In this document: piece by piece, positions 1 to 8,232 of the stretch
Position numbering within the stretch: position 1 is the stretch's first letter
Layout of the letters: every line of letters begins with the position of its first letter
From: a virus
DNA: 31,485 bases
IMG/VR virus record: IMGVR_UViG_3300030380_000181
Location: 1 to 31,485 of that record
Direction: 5' to 3' (one strand)
Made by a program: the position numbers and the translations under genes
The notes under the pieces: model-generated
Database searches by the model: none
Told to the model about the DNA's origin: nothing
What the model saw: only the letters and a program-made list of their open reading frames with translations

Positions 1-1937
1 CTACTGGTGCGAATAACACAGCAGTAGGTTATAAAGCACTTGAGGCCAACACCACCGCAAACAGCAACGTAGGCATTGGTTATCAGTCTTTGTACCTAAA
101 CACTACAGGCGCAAAGAACGTAGCTGTTGGCACAAACGCACTTGATACCAATACGACAGGTTCTAATAACGTAGCGATTGGATTTGAGGCATTAGATGGA
201 AACACCACCGCATCTCAAAACACGGCTGTTGGTTATCAGGCTATATACACTAATACTACTGGTGTTGAGATGGTGGCTGTAGGTTATGAAGCCTTATATT
301 CAAACACAACTGCTCATACCAATCATGCTTTTGGATATAGGGCTTTAAAAGCTAATACTACTGGTTCTAGCAATGTTGCTGTTGGGCATAGTGCGTTAAC
401 AGCGAACACCACCGCAAATAACAACACAGCGGTTGGCTATCAGGCTGCGTATAGTACTACTACTGGTGCGTTCAACACTGCATTTGGCTATCAAACTTTA
501 CTAGACAATACTACAGGTTACGCTAATGCGGCTTTTGCGGCTGACGCAATGGGTAATAACACTACTGGTTTTGACAACACCGCTCTAGGCAATGCGGCAA
601 TGTTTCAAAATACTACAGGGTCATATAATGTTGCTTTAGGTCGTGCCGCTTTACAAAACAACAGCACCGCAATTGGTAATACTGCGGTTGGCTATCAGGC
701 TGCTTATAGTAATACTACTGGGGATAACAATACAGCCGTAGGCCGAGACAGCTTGCTTACCGCAACAACTGCATCTGATAATGTGGCTGTTGGTAGAGAG
801 GCAATGAAAAGAGCTACAACTGGAACTGCAAATACAGGCATTGGTACAGAAGCCCTAAAAGAGACAACTACAGGTAGTCATAATACTGCACTTGGCAATG
901 ACGCTCTCCTGTCCAACACCACCTCAAGCAACAACACGGCTGTGGGTTATCAGGCAGGGTATGCCGCAACAACGGAAGGTAGCAGTGTTTATGTTGGCTA
1001 TCAAGCTGGGGTTGCCGCAAACGGCTTGTTTAACACTTTTGTAGGATATGAAAGCGGTCACGATGTTACCTCTGGCGTAGTTAATACTTTTGTGGGTTAT
1101 GACAGTGGTTCACAAATAACGACTGGCTCCAAGAATGTCGTTATAGGCAACTACAACGGCAACGAAGACAGCCTAGACATCCGCAGCGATACTGGAAATG
1201 TTGTACTTTCAAACGGTGATGGAACGGTAATGGCTCGTTTCATAAGCAACAGAGATATGCTTATGGGTACTGGTCAATTTACAGCTGGAGCAACTAATAC
1301 TTCTTCTGGTATATTTTTTCGTGCAGGTGATCGTTCACAATTTAACACAACAAGTGGACCAGCGTTAGCGTCAAACAGACTTGGCGATGATGGTAGTGTT
1401 ATGGAGTTTAGGCAGGGCGGAAGTATTGAAGGAAGTGTAACTATATCAGGAACAACAACTTCATTTAATGGTGGTCATTTATCACGTTGGGCGCAACTTA
1501 GTAATGGATCAAAAGATACAAGTTTTCTTAAAGGCACAGTAATGACCAACCTTGATCAAATGGCTGTATGGCCCAACAGAGACTTTGATGGTGTTGCAAC
1601 TGAAGGTAATGAAGATAATGAACAATTAAACTGTATGGCAATTTCATCTGTAGAAGGTGATGCAAATGTTGCTGGTGTTTTTGTTAATTGGGATGAAGAT
1701 GATGATCTTGTAAATGACATGAACATAGCCATGACAGGTGATATGGTTATTCGTATTGCCCAAGGAACAACAGTCGCAAGAGGTGATTTACTTATGTCGG
1801 CTGGTGATGGCACAGCTAAACCTCAAGGTGATGATATTGTTCGAAGCAAAACAATAGCAAAAGTAACATCAATAAATAAAAGTCGTACATACGATGATGG
1901 TTCGTACTTAGTGCCATGCGTGTTGATGGCTTGTTAA
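1..1937 (+). CDS. Tail fibre / receptor-binding protein, 5'-truncated
   Basis: The reading frame is open from base 3, so the gene starts before the window; the TTG at 90 is only an internal codon. The first 1.15 kb encodes about 22 tandem copies of a 17-residue repeat, consensus NTTGxxNxAVGYxALxx. This resembles the head repeats of trimeric autotransporter adhesins and of marine phage fibres, which form trimeric beta-rolls. After the repeats comes a non-repetitive stretch, then a C-terminal domain of about 100 residues ending in DGSYLVPCVLMAC. That ending looks like the conserved tip/intramolecular-chaperone-like end I recall from marine phage fibres. Expected role: host attachment at the virion tail. 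It leads the structural block, and the next gene starts 22 bases downstream after a good ribosome site. Class is confident; exact fibre type and receptor are unknown. Confidence 0.82.
   Translation, partial: TGANNTAVGYKALEANTTANSNVGIGYQSLYLNTTGAKNVAVGTNALDTNTTGSNNVAIGFEALDGNTTASQNTAVGYQAIYTNTTGVEMVAVGYEALYSNTTAHTNHAFGYRALKANTTGSSNVAVGHSALTANTTANNNTAVGYQAAYSTTTGAFNTAFGYQTLLDNTTGYANAAFAADAMGNNTTGFDNTALGNAAMFQNTTGSYNVALGRAALQNNSTAIGNTAVGYQAAYSNTTGDNNTAVGRDSLLTATTASDNVAVGREAMKRATTGTANTGIGTEALKETTTGSHNTALGNDALLSNTTSSNNTAVGYQAGYAATTEGSSVYVGYQAGVAANGLFNTFVGYESGHDVTSGVVNTFVGYDSGSQITTGSKNVVIGNYNGNEDSLDIRSDTGNVVLSNGDGTVMARFISNRDMLMGTGQFTAGATNTSSGIFFRAGDRSQFNTTSGPALASNRLGDDGSVMEFRQGGSIEGSVTISGTTTSFNGGHLSRWAQLSNGSKDTSFLKGTVMTNLDQMAVWPNRDFDGVATEGNEDNEQLNCMAISSVEGDANVAGVFVNWDEDDDLVNDMNIAMTGDMVIRIAQGTTVARGDLLMSAGDGTAKPQGDDIVRSKTIAKVTSINKSRTYDDGSYLVPCVLMAC
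3..1160 (+). repeat. Tandem 51-bp coding repeats (about 22 copies)
   Basis: The DNA behind the 17-residue fibre repeats has a 51-base period. Copies differ mainly at codon positions 5-6, 12-13 and 16-17 of each unit, while the NTT, AVG and YxAL positions are kept. Some segments, such as those encoding NTAVGYQAAYS, recur almost identically. That leaves room for recombination between copies and length variation of the fibre. Confidence 0.85.
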
Positions 1938-1959
1938 TTAGACAGAAAAGGAGAAAGAA

Positions 1960-2181
1960 ATGTCTGATGAAATAACTAAAGAAGAAATTGCAGAGAACTA
2001 CACAGCAATGGGTCACAGTGTTGATCTGCTAAACGCAGGAAAACCTGCTGACATGGAAGCAGACGATTGGACTGCAACCAAAGCTCGTAACGTAGAGCAT
2101 TTAAAAATAATGAAAGCCAAGACTTATTGGACTTCAGAAGATATGACTGCTGTAGATAAAGCTATTGCAGATAATAAATAA
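1960..2181 (+). CDS. Small acidic hypothetical protein (73 aa)
   Basis: Starts at ATG after a strong AAAGGAGAAAG ribosome site, 22 bases downstream of the fibre gene. The protein is acidic and predicted soluble, with no signal peptide or membrane segment. A central AGKPADMEADDWTATKARNVEHL segment looks helical. Small proteins directly after the fibre are common in marine phages, where they may act in fibre assembly or attachment. Its position is the only evidence for that here. I do not recognise a named family. Confidence 0.7.
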   Translation: MSDEITKEEIAENYTAMGHSVDLLNAGKPADMEADDWTATKARNVEHLKIMKAKTYWTSEDMTAVDKAIADNK

Positions 2182-2203
2182 ACTATAACAAAGGAGAATA
2201 GCA

Positions 2204-2443
2204 ATGGGAAAAAATGAAAAAACCCCTATAACTATCAACGACAAAGAATATTTAATAGAAGATTTAACACAAGAACAACAAACTATGGTTAATCATGTAG
2301 CAGATTTAGATCGTAAACTATCAAGTGCTAGATTTAACTTAGACCAACTAAGCGTTGGGCGTGAAGCTTTTGTTAATCTTCTTGCACAATCTGTGGAAGC
2401 ACCAGTAGAAGCAGAAATTGTAGACGAAGATAAGGCTGCATAA
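2204..2443 (+). CDS. DUF6447-like small protein (79 aa)
   Basis: Starts after AAAGGAGAA, with normal spacing. Residues 8-18 read ITINDKEYLIE, followed by DLTQEQQTMVNHVADLD and a heptad-like helix, then an acidic Ala/Glu-rich tail. The order 'short beta strand with NDKxY, then LTxEQ, then coiled helix' matches the small DUF6447-type proteins I recall from cyanophages, found near tail and fibre genes. Function is unknown. The family assignment is from memory of the pattern and would need a profile search. Confidence 0.68.
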   Translation: MGKNEKTPITINDKEYLIEDLTQEQQTMVNHVADLDRKLSSARFNLDQLSVGREAFVNLLAQSVEAPVEAEIVDEDKAA

Positions 2444-2446
2444 AAA

Positions 2447-2629
2447 ATGAAATTTGAGCAAGTCATTGGTATTGTTGCATTAGGTTTATTAAGTTGGGGT
2501 TCACTCCAAATATACCAAATCAATGCCAAAGTCTTGCTCATGTCATATAAAGTAGATGAAAACCACAAGATGATCAAACCTATGTGGGAAGACTTCTTGG
2601 TTCGTAACTCACAAGTAGCGAGTAAATAA
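2447..2629 (+). CDS. Small single-pass membrane protein (60 aa)
   Basis: One hydrophobic segment spans roughly residues 5-22 (VIGIVALGLLSWGSLQIY), followed by a short soluble tail with charged residues. The stop codon overlaps the next start (TAATG at 2627-2631), suggesting coupled translation with another N-terminally anchored protein. Such pairs between tail and internal virion genes could be lysis accessory or tail-associated membrane proteins. Nothing in the sequence decides between these. It begins 3 bases after the preceding stop and has no clear ribosome site of its own. Confidence 0.62.
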   Translation: MKFEQVIGIVALGLLSWGSLQIYQINAKVLLMSYKVDENHKMIKPMWEDFLVRNSQVASK

Positions 2630-2991
2630 TGGAAAATATGAAACTTCCCATAGCATTAGTTGCAGCAATGGCTGTACAATTAGCAGGTGCAGTCTGGTGG
2701 GTATCTCAACAGGCAGCTACTATATCATCCCTAGAAGAAAACGTAGAACAGTTTGCTAGTCGCATGGCTGTAGAAAATACAGTAAATCTTAAACGAGATG
2801 TGCAAGAAAGTAAGTCTGACATAATAGAACTGTGGGAAGACAGTGATGAACTATGGGAAGAGATGGCAGCAATGCTTGCTTCATTTAGTTCTATCAATGA
2901 TCTCAAACAGAGAATTGCTTTACTTGAAACAGAGTTAAAGTACATGAACCGTGACCATAACAGAATGATAATGAATGATGATGGAGTCTAA
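2629..2991 (+). CDS. Membrane-anchored coiled-coil protein (120 aa)
   Basis: Residues 5-27 form one hydrophobic segment (LPIALVAAMAVQLAGAVWWV). The rest is strongly helical and charged, with heptad character from about residue 30 to 110 (SSLEENVEQF, ELWEDSDELWEEM, LKQRIALLETELKYM). The topology of an N-terminal anchor plus a long coil resembles inner-membrane spanins (Rz), but no partner lipoprotein gene overlaps it here. Start overlaps the previous stop by one base. Function inferred only from shape; a tail or ejection role is equally possible. Confidence 0.65.
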   Translation: MENMKLPIALVAAMAVQLAGAVWWVSQQAATISSLEENVEQFASRMAVENTVNLKRDVQESKSDIIELWEDSDELWEEMAAMLASFSSINDLKQRIALLETELKYMNRDHNRMIMNDDGV

Positions 2992-2993
2992 TT

Positions 2994-3452
2994 ATGGACC
3001 CCATAACGATCCTTTCAGGAATAAAGTTAGGTTTAAGCACAGGCCGTAGCGTAGCTGCACTATCTAAAGACATAGGTAAATTCTTTGATGCAACAGATCA
3101 AGCTAAAAAAACTTTACAGAAAAAAGGTATCTCTAGTAAAAGTGTTAATGCCACTGCACTAGATCGTTGGGCAAAGGTACGTCAAGCAGCAGAAGCTGAA
3201 AGTGAATTGCAGGAATGGATCACACAGACGTATGGCAGGAGCAAGTGGTTGGAACTCCTTCGCATACGCAAGGAAATTCTACAAGAAAAACGTGAAGCCG
3301 AAGCTCAAGCAAGACGTGAAGCTATGGCAAGACAAGAGTTAGCAATAACCATAGCAGGTATCTTCTTTCTTATTACAGCCTCTGCTATTGGCTCTACAGC
3401 CTACCTACACCACATGGGATGGATAGACATAAAAGATTATTGGCCTTGGTAA
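2994..3452 (+). CDS. Hypothetical protein with C-terminal membrane segment (152 aa)
   Basis: Starts 2 bases after the preceding stop. Residues 1-50 are amphipathic (MDPITILSGIKLGLSTGRSV). The middle, about residues 70-118, is a charged, Arg/Glu/Ala-rich helix. A hydrophobic segment near 119-140 (LAITIAGIFFLITASAIGSTAY) is followed by an aromatic tail ending in KDYWPW. I recall similar proteins next to internal virion genes in metagenomic marine phages. I do not know a function. Membrane insertion during infection is possible given the neighbours. Confidence 0.65.
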   Translation: MDPITILSGIKLGLSTGRSVAALSKDIGKFFDATDQAKKTLQKKGISSKSVNATALDRWAKVRQAAEAESELQEWITQTYGRSKWLELLRIRKEILQEKREAEAQARREAMARQELAITIAGIFFLITASAIGSTAYLHHMGWIDIKDYWPW

Positions 3453-3479
3453 TTTTATAAATATAAATAGGTAATTATA

Positions 3480-5798
3480 ATGGATAGAACTCAAACACAA
3501 ACTTATCTAAATAAATTTTGGAACTATAATGGTTCTAACCAATCGGATGAGATACAAGCTTTTCTTGCATCTAATCCCGGTGCAGCTTCTGGTGTTGGGA
3601 GAATGTCCAGTGCATTAAATAAAATGACTATGGGAAAACCAATAGCAAAATTAAATAATGGTGGTTATATAAAAGGTTATGATGAAGGTGGTTTAGAAAT
3701 GCCTAAAAGACCTACTGAACCTAAACTAGTAGAACAACCAACTTCTATAGGAAATGAACCACCTAGATACGCAGGTGGTTATAACAGAACCGACAACAAA
3801 ACATTTGAATATGGTACTGCTTATCAAGTAGGTGTTGGAGATGCTAATACAGATAATCCAGTTACTCAGAGATATCCATTAAGTACACCTAACAGAAAAA
3901 GTGTAATTGCTAGTGCTGTTGCTGCTTGGTTAAAAAATGCAAATAAACCACATGAAGATTGGAAAGTACAAAATGCAAAGTATCTTCAAGATAAAGCAGC
4001 TTATGATAAGTATGTAGCAGATAAAGCTCAATATGATAAAGATGTTGTACAGTATCAAAAAGATGCAGATGCTTACAATGAACAGGTACAAAAACAAACA
4101 CAAGAAAGACTGTTAGAAATGACAGCAGCAAGTTCAGACTTGCTTAAAGGTGCTTTAACAGATCCTGAAGGTACGATTAAAAAACCAGAAACAAAACTAA
4201 TTGATGTAGGAGATTCAACAACTACTTTATTACCTTCGGATATAGGTCAAATACCAGAGTTTAGGGTTGATCCTATTTCAGGTTTAGGTATAGTGTCTCA
4301 GCCCGGTTATACTGCTACTAAAGCTACAACATCACAAATAGCTGCTGCAGACCCAATAGATGCAAATTTATATCAAGCTACTCAAACACAAGCAGATGTC
4401 GGTAAAGCAGTACAAGGTGTACAGGCAGAACAAGGTGAAATTTCTGCAGAGGCATTAGCTCAAGCTGCAACAGCAGACCCAACTAAAACTGCTGTTGGTA
4501 ATATGCAAGCTGCCCAAGGCACTGGTATTATGATGAATAACCCTGTGCAAAGAGAGATACAGCAAGGTGAGCTTGTTTCTGGTGTCGCAGATGCACAAAA
4601 AGCTGTTGCATTTACAGAACAAGTACAAGCTGCACAAGCAACTCCATCTCAAAAAGCTATGGTACAAGAACAATTATCTGGCTTAATGCAAGATTTTGAG
4701 GGTGGTGCTACACCTGCATGGGCTGCAGGAGCTATGAGAGCCGCTATGGGTAAGATGGCAGCTAGGGGATTAGGTGCATCTAGTCTTGCAGGACAGGCTG
4801 TTGTACAGGCTGCTATGGAGTCTGCATTACCTATTGCCCAAGCTGATGCACAAACAGTTGCACAATTTGAAATGCAGAACTTGTCAAACCGTCAACAACG
4901 TGCTATGCTATCAGCACAGCAACGTGCTCAGTTTATTGGTCAAGAGTTTGATCAAGCATTTCAATCAAGAGTACAGAATGCATCTCGTATTGCTGACGTA
5001 GCTAATATGAATTTTACTGCGGAACAACAGGTAGCTTTAGAAAATAGTCGTATTGCAAACACGGTAAATTTACAAAACTTAACTAATCAACAAGCTATGG
5101 TAATGGCAGAAGCTGCTGCTGTAGCAAACTTAGAAGCACAGAATTTATCTAATGAGCAACAAGCTGCAGTACAAAATGCAAATGCATTCTTGCAAATGGA
5201 TATGACTAATTTAAATAATAGACAAGCAACTAATATGTTTAAAGCTCAGTCTATGGTACAATCTTTATTTAATGATGCTGCTGCAGATAATGCTGCTAAA
5301 CAGTTTAATGCTTCAAGTCAAAATCAAACAGATCAGTTTATGGCAAACTTAGTATTTCAAACAGACCAGTTTAATGCTTCTGCTTTAAATGCAACAAGTC
5401 AATACAATGCAGGTCAAGATAATGCTGCTAAACAATACAATGCAGGATTAAGAGAACAAAGAAAACAATTTAATGCTACAAACAGATTAGTTGTTGCACA
5501 AGCAAACACTCTTTGGAGACAAAATGTAGCAACATTAAATACTGCAGCAGAGAATGAAGACAATAGACAGTTTGCTAAAGATGTAAATGCACTTACAAAT
5601 AAAAATTTAGATGAGCTTTGGCAAAGAGAAAGAGATATTATGGATATGGCTTTTAGGGCTGAAGACTCTAGAATGACTAGAGTGTTGAGTCTTTTGTTAG
5701 CAGATAAAGATATGGAAGCTGTTAGAAAACAATTAGAATTTGCAGATGAGAAAGCAAAGACAAGTTTTTGGATGGACTTGTTATGGCCTTTTGATTAA
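3480..5798 (+). CDS. Asn/Gln/Ala-rich virion protein, putative internal or tail-tube protein (772 aa)
   Basis: The N-terminal 60 residues are globular-like. A Lys/Tyr/Asp-rich helical stretch (about 165-200) follows, then a variable low-complexity region. From about residue 410 to 720 there is an extended Asn/Gln/Ala-rich helical region with recurring motifs such as NLxNxQQA and QFNAxxxNQTDQF. A segment GKMAARGLGASSLAGQA near residue 420 recurs in large structural proteins of marine podovirus-like metagenomic phages. It lies among virion genes, directly before the lysozyme gene, so a virion or DNA-ejection role is inferred. There is no recognised catalytic motif. The start has only a weak ribosome site in an AT-rich leader. 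Confidence 0.72.
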   Translation: MDRTQTQTYLNKFWNYNGSNQSDEIQAFLASNPGAASGVGRMSSALNKMTMGKPIAKLNNGGYIKGYDEGGLEMPKRPTEPKLVEQPTSIGNEPPRYAGGYNRTDNKTFEYGTAYQVGVGDANTDNPVTQRYPLSTPNRKSVIASAVAAWLKNANKPHEDWKVQNAKYLQDKAAYDKYVADKAQYDKDVVQYQKDADAYNEQVQKQTQERLLEMTAASSDLLKGALTDPEGTIKKPETKLIDVGDSTTTLLPSDIGQIPEFRVDPISGLGIVSQPGYTATKATTSQIAAADPIDANLYQATQTQADVGKAVQGVQAEQGEISAEALAQAATADPTKTAVGNMQAAQGTGIMMNNPVQREIQQGELVSGVADAQKAVAFTEQVQAAQATPSQKAMVQEQLSGLMQDFEGGATPAWAAGAMRAAMGKMAARGLGASSLAGQAVVQAAMESALPIAQADAQTVAQFEMQNLSNRQQRAMLSAQQRAQFIGQEFDQAFQSRVQNASRIADVANMNFTAEQQVALENSRIANTVNLQNLTNQQAMVMAEAAAVANLEAQNLSNEQQAAVQNANAFLQMDMTNLNNRQATNMFKAQSMVQSLFNDAAADNAAKQFNASSQNQTDQFMANLVFQTDQFNASALNATSQYNAGQDNAAKQYNAGLREQRKQFNATNRLVVAQANTLWRQNVATLNTAAENEDNRQFAKDVNALTNKNLDELWQRERDIMDMAFRAEDSRMTRVLSLLLADKDMEAVRKQLEFADEKAKTSFWMDLLWPFD

Positions 5799-5814
5799 TA
5801 GAAAGAATTAAACT

Positions 5815-6606
5815 ATGGCAGAAGAAACTAATTTAGGTGATAAACAAACTAGGGTAGGTACTTTTTCATCTAGGATGAAAGACCTAGAAAAACCAAAAGT
5901 AATGAGATCATCTGGTAGTATATTAAAAAGATTTAAAGAGACTCAAGAAACTACGGAAGAAGAACCTATATCAGATGTTATAAGTGGATACTCTTCTAGT
6001 ATTTCTGAATATGACTTTGGCACTCTTACAGCCTCAGATATTATTGATGAGCTTGAGGATAGAGAAAAAAGACCAAAGACTAGAGCAGAAGGTGTTGGTG
6101 CTACAGCAGTGGCTAAAGGTGCTAACTGGAAAGAAATATCTAGGAATAGTTTAATACAGTTTGAGGGTTTTAAAGATAAAGCTTATTGGGATGTTGATCA
6201 TTATAGAGTAGGATATGGTACAGATACTTTGTATGATGACACTGGTAAGCCAGTTGAAGTTACACAAGACACTGTTGTAAGTAAAGAGCAAGCATTAAAA
6301 TCTTTAGAGAAAAGAATAACAGATGACTTTGTACCAATAATAAAAAATACTATCGGAGAATCTTGGGATAGTTTATCTGATAATGCTAAAGCTGCTACAG
6401 TGTCTATTACATATAACTACGGAAGAGTTCCAAAAAGAATTAGAGAAGCTCTAAAGTCTGGTGACAACGACAGAATAGCAGAAGCAATACTAACACTAAC
6501 TGAAGATAATGATGGTGAAAATAGAAACCGTAGAATTATGGAAGCAGAGTTAGTTAAGTTACCAGCTACAAACTCATCACTAGTACCAAGAAGGACAGGT
6601 AAATGA
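5815..6606 (+). CDS. Lysozyme-domain protein (GH24-like), probably virion-associated (263 aa)
   Basis: Residues 1-100 are a charged, likely disordered extension with no signal peptide. From about 103 to 255 there is a phage-lysozyme-like domain. The segment around residues 116-138 carries the T4-lysozyme pattern: catalytic Glu117 in FEGF, Asp126 in YWD, and the RVGYG strand. By alignment, the position of T4 Thr26 is Arg131. A later NAKAATVSITYNYG segment matches the conserved helix of such lysozymes. Expected reaction: cleavage of peptidoglycan MurNAc-GlcNAc bonds. The long extension and the position between virion genes suggest a wall-degrading virion component rather than the lysis endolysin. 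Ends with an ATGA overlap with the next gene. Confidence 0.8.
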   Translation: MAEETNLGDKQTRVGTFSSRMKDLEKPKVMRSSGSILKRFKETQETTEEEPISDVISGYSSSISEYDFGTLTASDIIDELEDREKRPKTRAEGVGATAVAKGANWKEISRNSLIQFEGFKDKAYWDVDHYRVGYGTDTLYDDTGKPVEVTQDTVVSKEQALKSLEKRITDDFVPIIKNTIGESWDSLSDNAKAATVSITYNYGRVPKRIREALKSGDNDRIAEAILTLTEDNDGENRNRRIMEAELVKLPATNSSLVPRRTGK

Positions 6607-7130
6607 AACAAGAAGCCTTTGATTTTACAGCACCGATACCGGGACAATCTCTTGTAAGAGAACCGGGTAATGCACCATACGAACAACCACCAGAAATAGT
6701 TAATGCTGAACAAGCTTTGATGGGGCATATAAATTATTTTAATGATGCTGATGTAATGGAAAAAGTTATAGCTGCAATAGACTTTGGTTTTGATGTAGAA
6801 ACATTTGTTGAAGGTTATCTTCGTTCTGCTGTATTAGAGGGTATACACACTGTTGATGTAAGTCTTGCAGTAAAGAAACCACTTATGGAGTTCATAGCTA
6901 AAATATTAGATGCTGTAGGTGTACCATACGCAATGGTTGAACAAGATTTATCTGAAGAGGTAGATGCAAGCCTTAAAGAAATAGATAGAGAACTTCAAGA
7001 CTTAAAGAAAAATGAGTCGGCAAGAGAAGTATTTATAGATGAAGTTAGTGAACTTGATATGGAAGAAGAACCTACAGAAGAAGCTCCTAAAGAAGAAGCT
7101 CCTGTAGGTTTAATGGCAAGAGGTAATTAA
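6603..7130 (+). CDS. Virion structural protein, unknown role (175 aa)
   Basis: Overlaps the lysozyme gene by ATGA (6603-6606), implying coupled translation. The N-terminus has an FDFTAPIPGQSL motif followed by GNAPYEQPPE, which I recall from conserved structural proteins of marine myo- and podovirus-like phages. The middle is helical (VMEKVIAAIDFGFDVETFVEGYL). The tail is strongly acidic with PTEEAPKEEAP repeats. There are no catalytic signatures. Role inferred from its place in the virion cluster. Confidence 0.7.
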   Translation: MKQEAFDFTAPIPGQSLVREPGNAPYEQPPEIVNAEQALMGHINYFNDADVMEKVIAAIDFGFDVETFVEGYLRSAVLEGIHTVDVSLAVKKPLMEFIAKILDAVGVPYAMVEQDLSEEVDASLKEIDRELQDLKKNESAREVFIDEVSELDMEEEPTEEAPKEEAPVGLMARGN

Positions 7131-7131
7131 T

Positions 7132-8217
7132 ATGTCGTTAGGTTTTTGGTCTGGAGCAAATGAGTTTAGAAAAGAAAAGAAAGCGCAAAGAGAAGCTAGA
7201 GAAAGATTTAAAGCTGAGTCTTTAGAAAAAACAAAATCTATTGTTATTCCAGAACTTTTAACTAGACTTGAGAATAATAATAAAAAGTCTGCAGTAAGAA
7301 AAGAAAGAGTTGCTGCAGCACAAAACATGGGTTTCAGTCGTAAGGCAGCTTTGGCTTTAGAAAAAACTGGACAGTTAGAGTTTGAATTAAATAAACTACA
7401 AAAAATTGGACCTGATAAAGTATCTCAAGGTTGGATAAAAGAACTTACTAAAATGGTTGAAAATGAATTAGATCCTACTGATCCTAATTATGATGAAACT
7501 CTAGCTAATGCTGTTACTGCAGGATTAGATATTAGTAATATGAAAGATGATGATGAACGTCTAGAAGGTTTATTAAAAGCAATTAATGCAACTAACGAAG
7601 AAGATTTAAATGCAGCATTAATAGATCTATTGCCTACTACAGAAACAGAAACTAAACCATCTAAAATAGATTATAATACTAAAAAAGGTAGGGGAGTAAG
7701 TAGACCTGAAAGAGAAGGTATTAGATCAGAGCTTGCAAAAAGAATTGGTCCTATGCTTGGTTCTGTTTATACTGATGTACCTAATCCATATAATCCGGGT
7801 TTAACACTTAGTCAATTAACTGATCCAGAAGTAAACAAGATACTTTTAAAAATTACAGATACAGTAATTGATCAATATATTGCACCTCTTATATATACAG
7901 AAGAATCTGATTTAATTGATTTTGCTGGTAATGTAGTACAAGATTATGCTGACTATTTAAGAACTCAAGGTACAGATAAAATTCGTGAACTTGTAGATCC
8001 AAATCATTTTAAAAATAATTTTGATGAAGTATTCTTAACATATCTGCAGAATGAAAATAATATGTTTGATGGTGTTAAGTTGTGGGAACAAAAATTACAA
8101 CCACCAACTATTGAACCAGTGGAAACACTTGAACAAGCTGTACCAATAGTTACTAATATAGTTGAACAAAACCTTCCAAATTATGATCCTAACCAATCTG
8201 AAACATTACAAAATTAA
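7132..8217 (+). CDS. Hypothetical structural protein (361 aa)
   Basis: Starts one base after the preceding stop. The first 70 residues are highly charged and helical (FRKEKKAQREARERFKAES). The rest is Asp/Asn/Leu-rich with no membrane segment. A short GRGVSRPEREGIRSELAKRIGP stretch lies near residues 188-210. Codons here are visibly AT-rich compared with the fibre gene. Its position between the lysozyme-type protein and the giant 1189-residue protein suggests an internal virion component. No family recognised. Confidence 0.68.
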   Translation: MSLGFWSGANEFRKEKKAQREARERFKAESLEKTKSIVIPELLTRLENNNKKSAVRKERVAAAQNMGFSRKAALALEKTGQLEFELNKLQKIGPDKVSQGWIKELTKMVENELDPTDPNYDETLANAVTAGLDISNMKDDDERLEGLLKAINATNEEDLNAALIDLLPTTETETKPSKIDYNTKKGRGVSRPEREGIRSELAKRIGPMLGSVYTDVPNPYNPGLTLSQLTDPEVNKILLKITDTVIDQYIAPLIYTEESDLIDFAGNVVQDYADYLRTQGTDKIRELVDPNHFKNNFDEVFLTYLQNENNMFDGVKLWEQKLQPPTIEPVETLEQAVPIVTNIVEQNLPNYDPNQSETLQN

Positions 8218-8232
8218 TAAGGCATATAATTA

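Noticed and set aside
3-1160. CRISPR-like array
   Set aside because: The repeats are 51-base coding units of a fibre protein with no spacer structure.
1816-2016. Minus-strand frame, hydrophobic, 66 codons
   Set aside because: Antisense to the fibre end and the next gene's start; composition is a shadow of the coding strand and there is no ribosome site.
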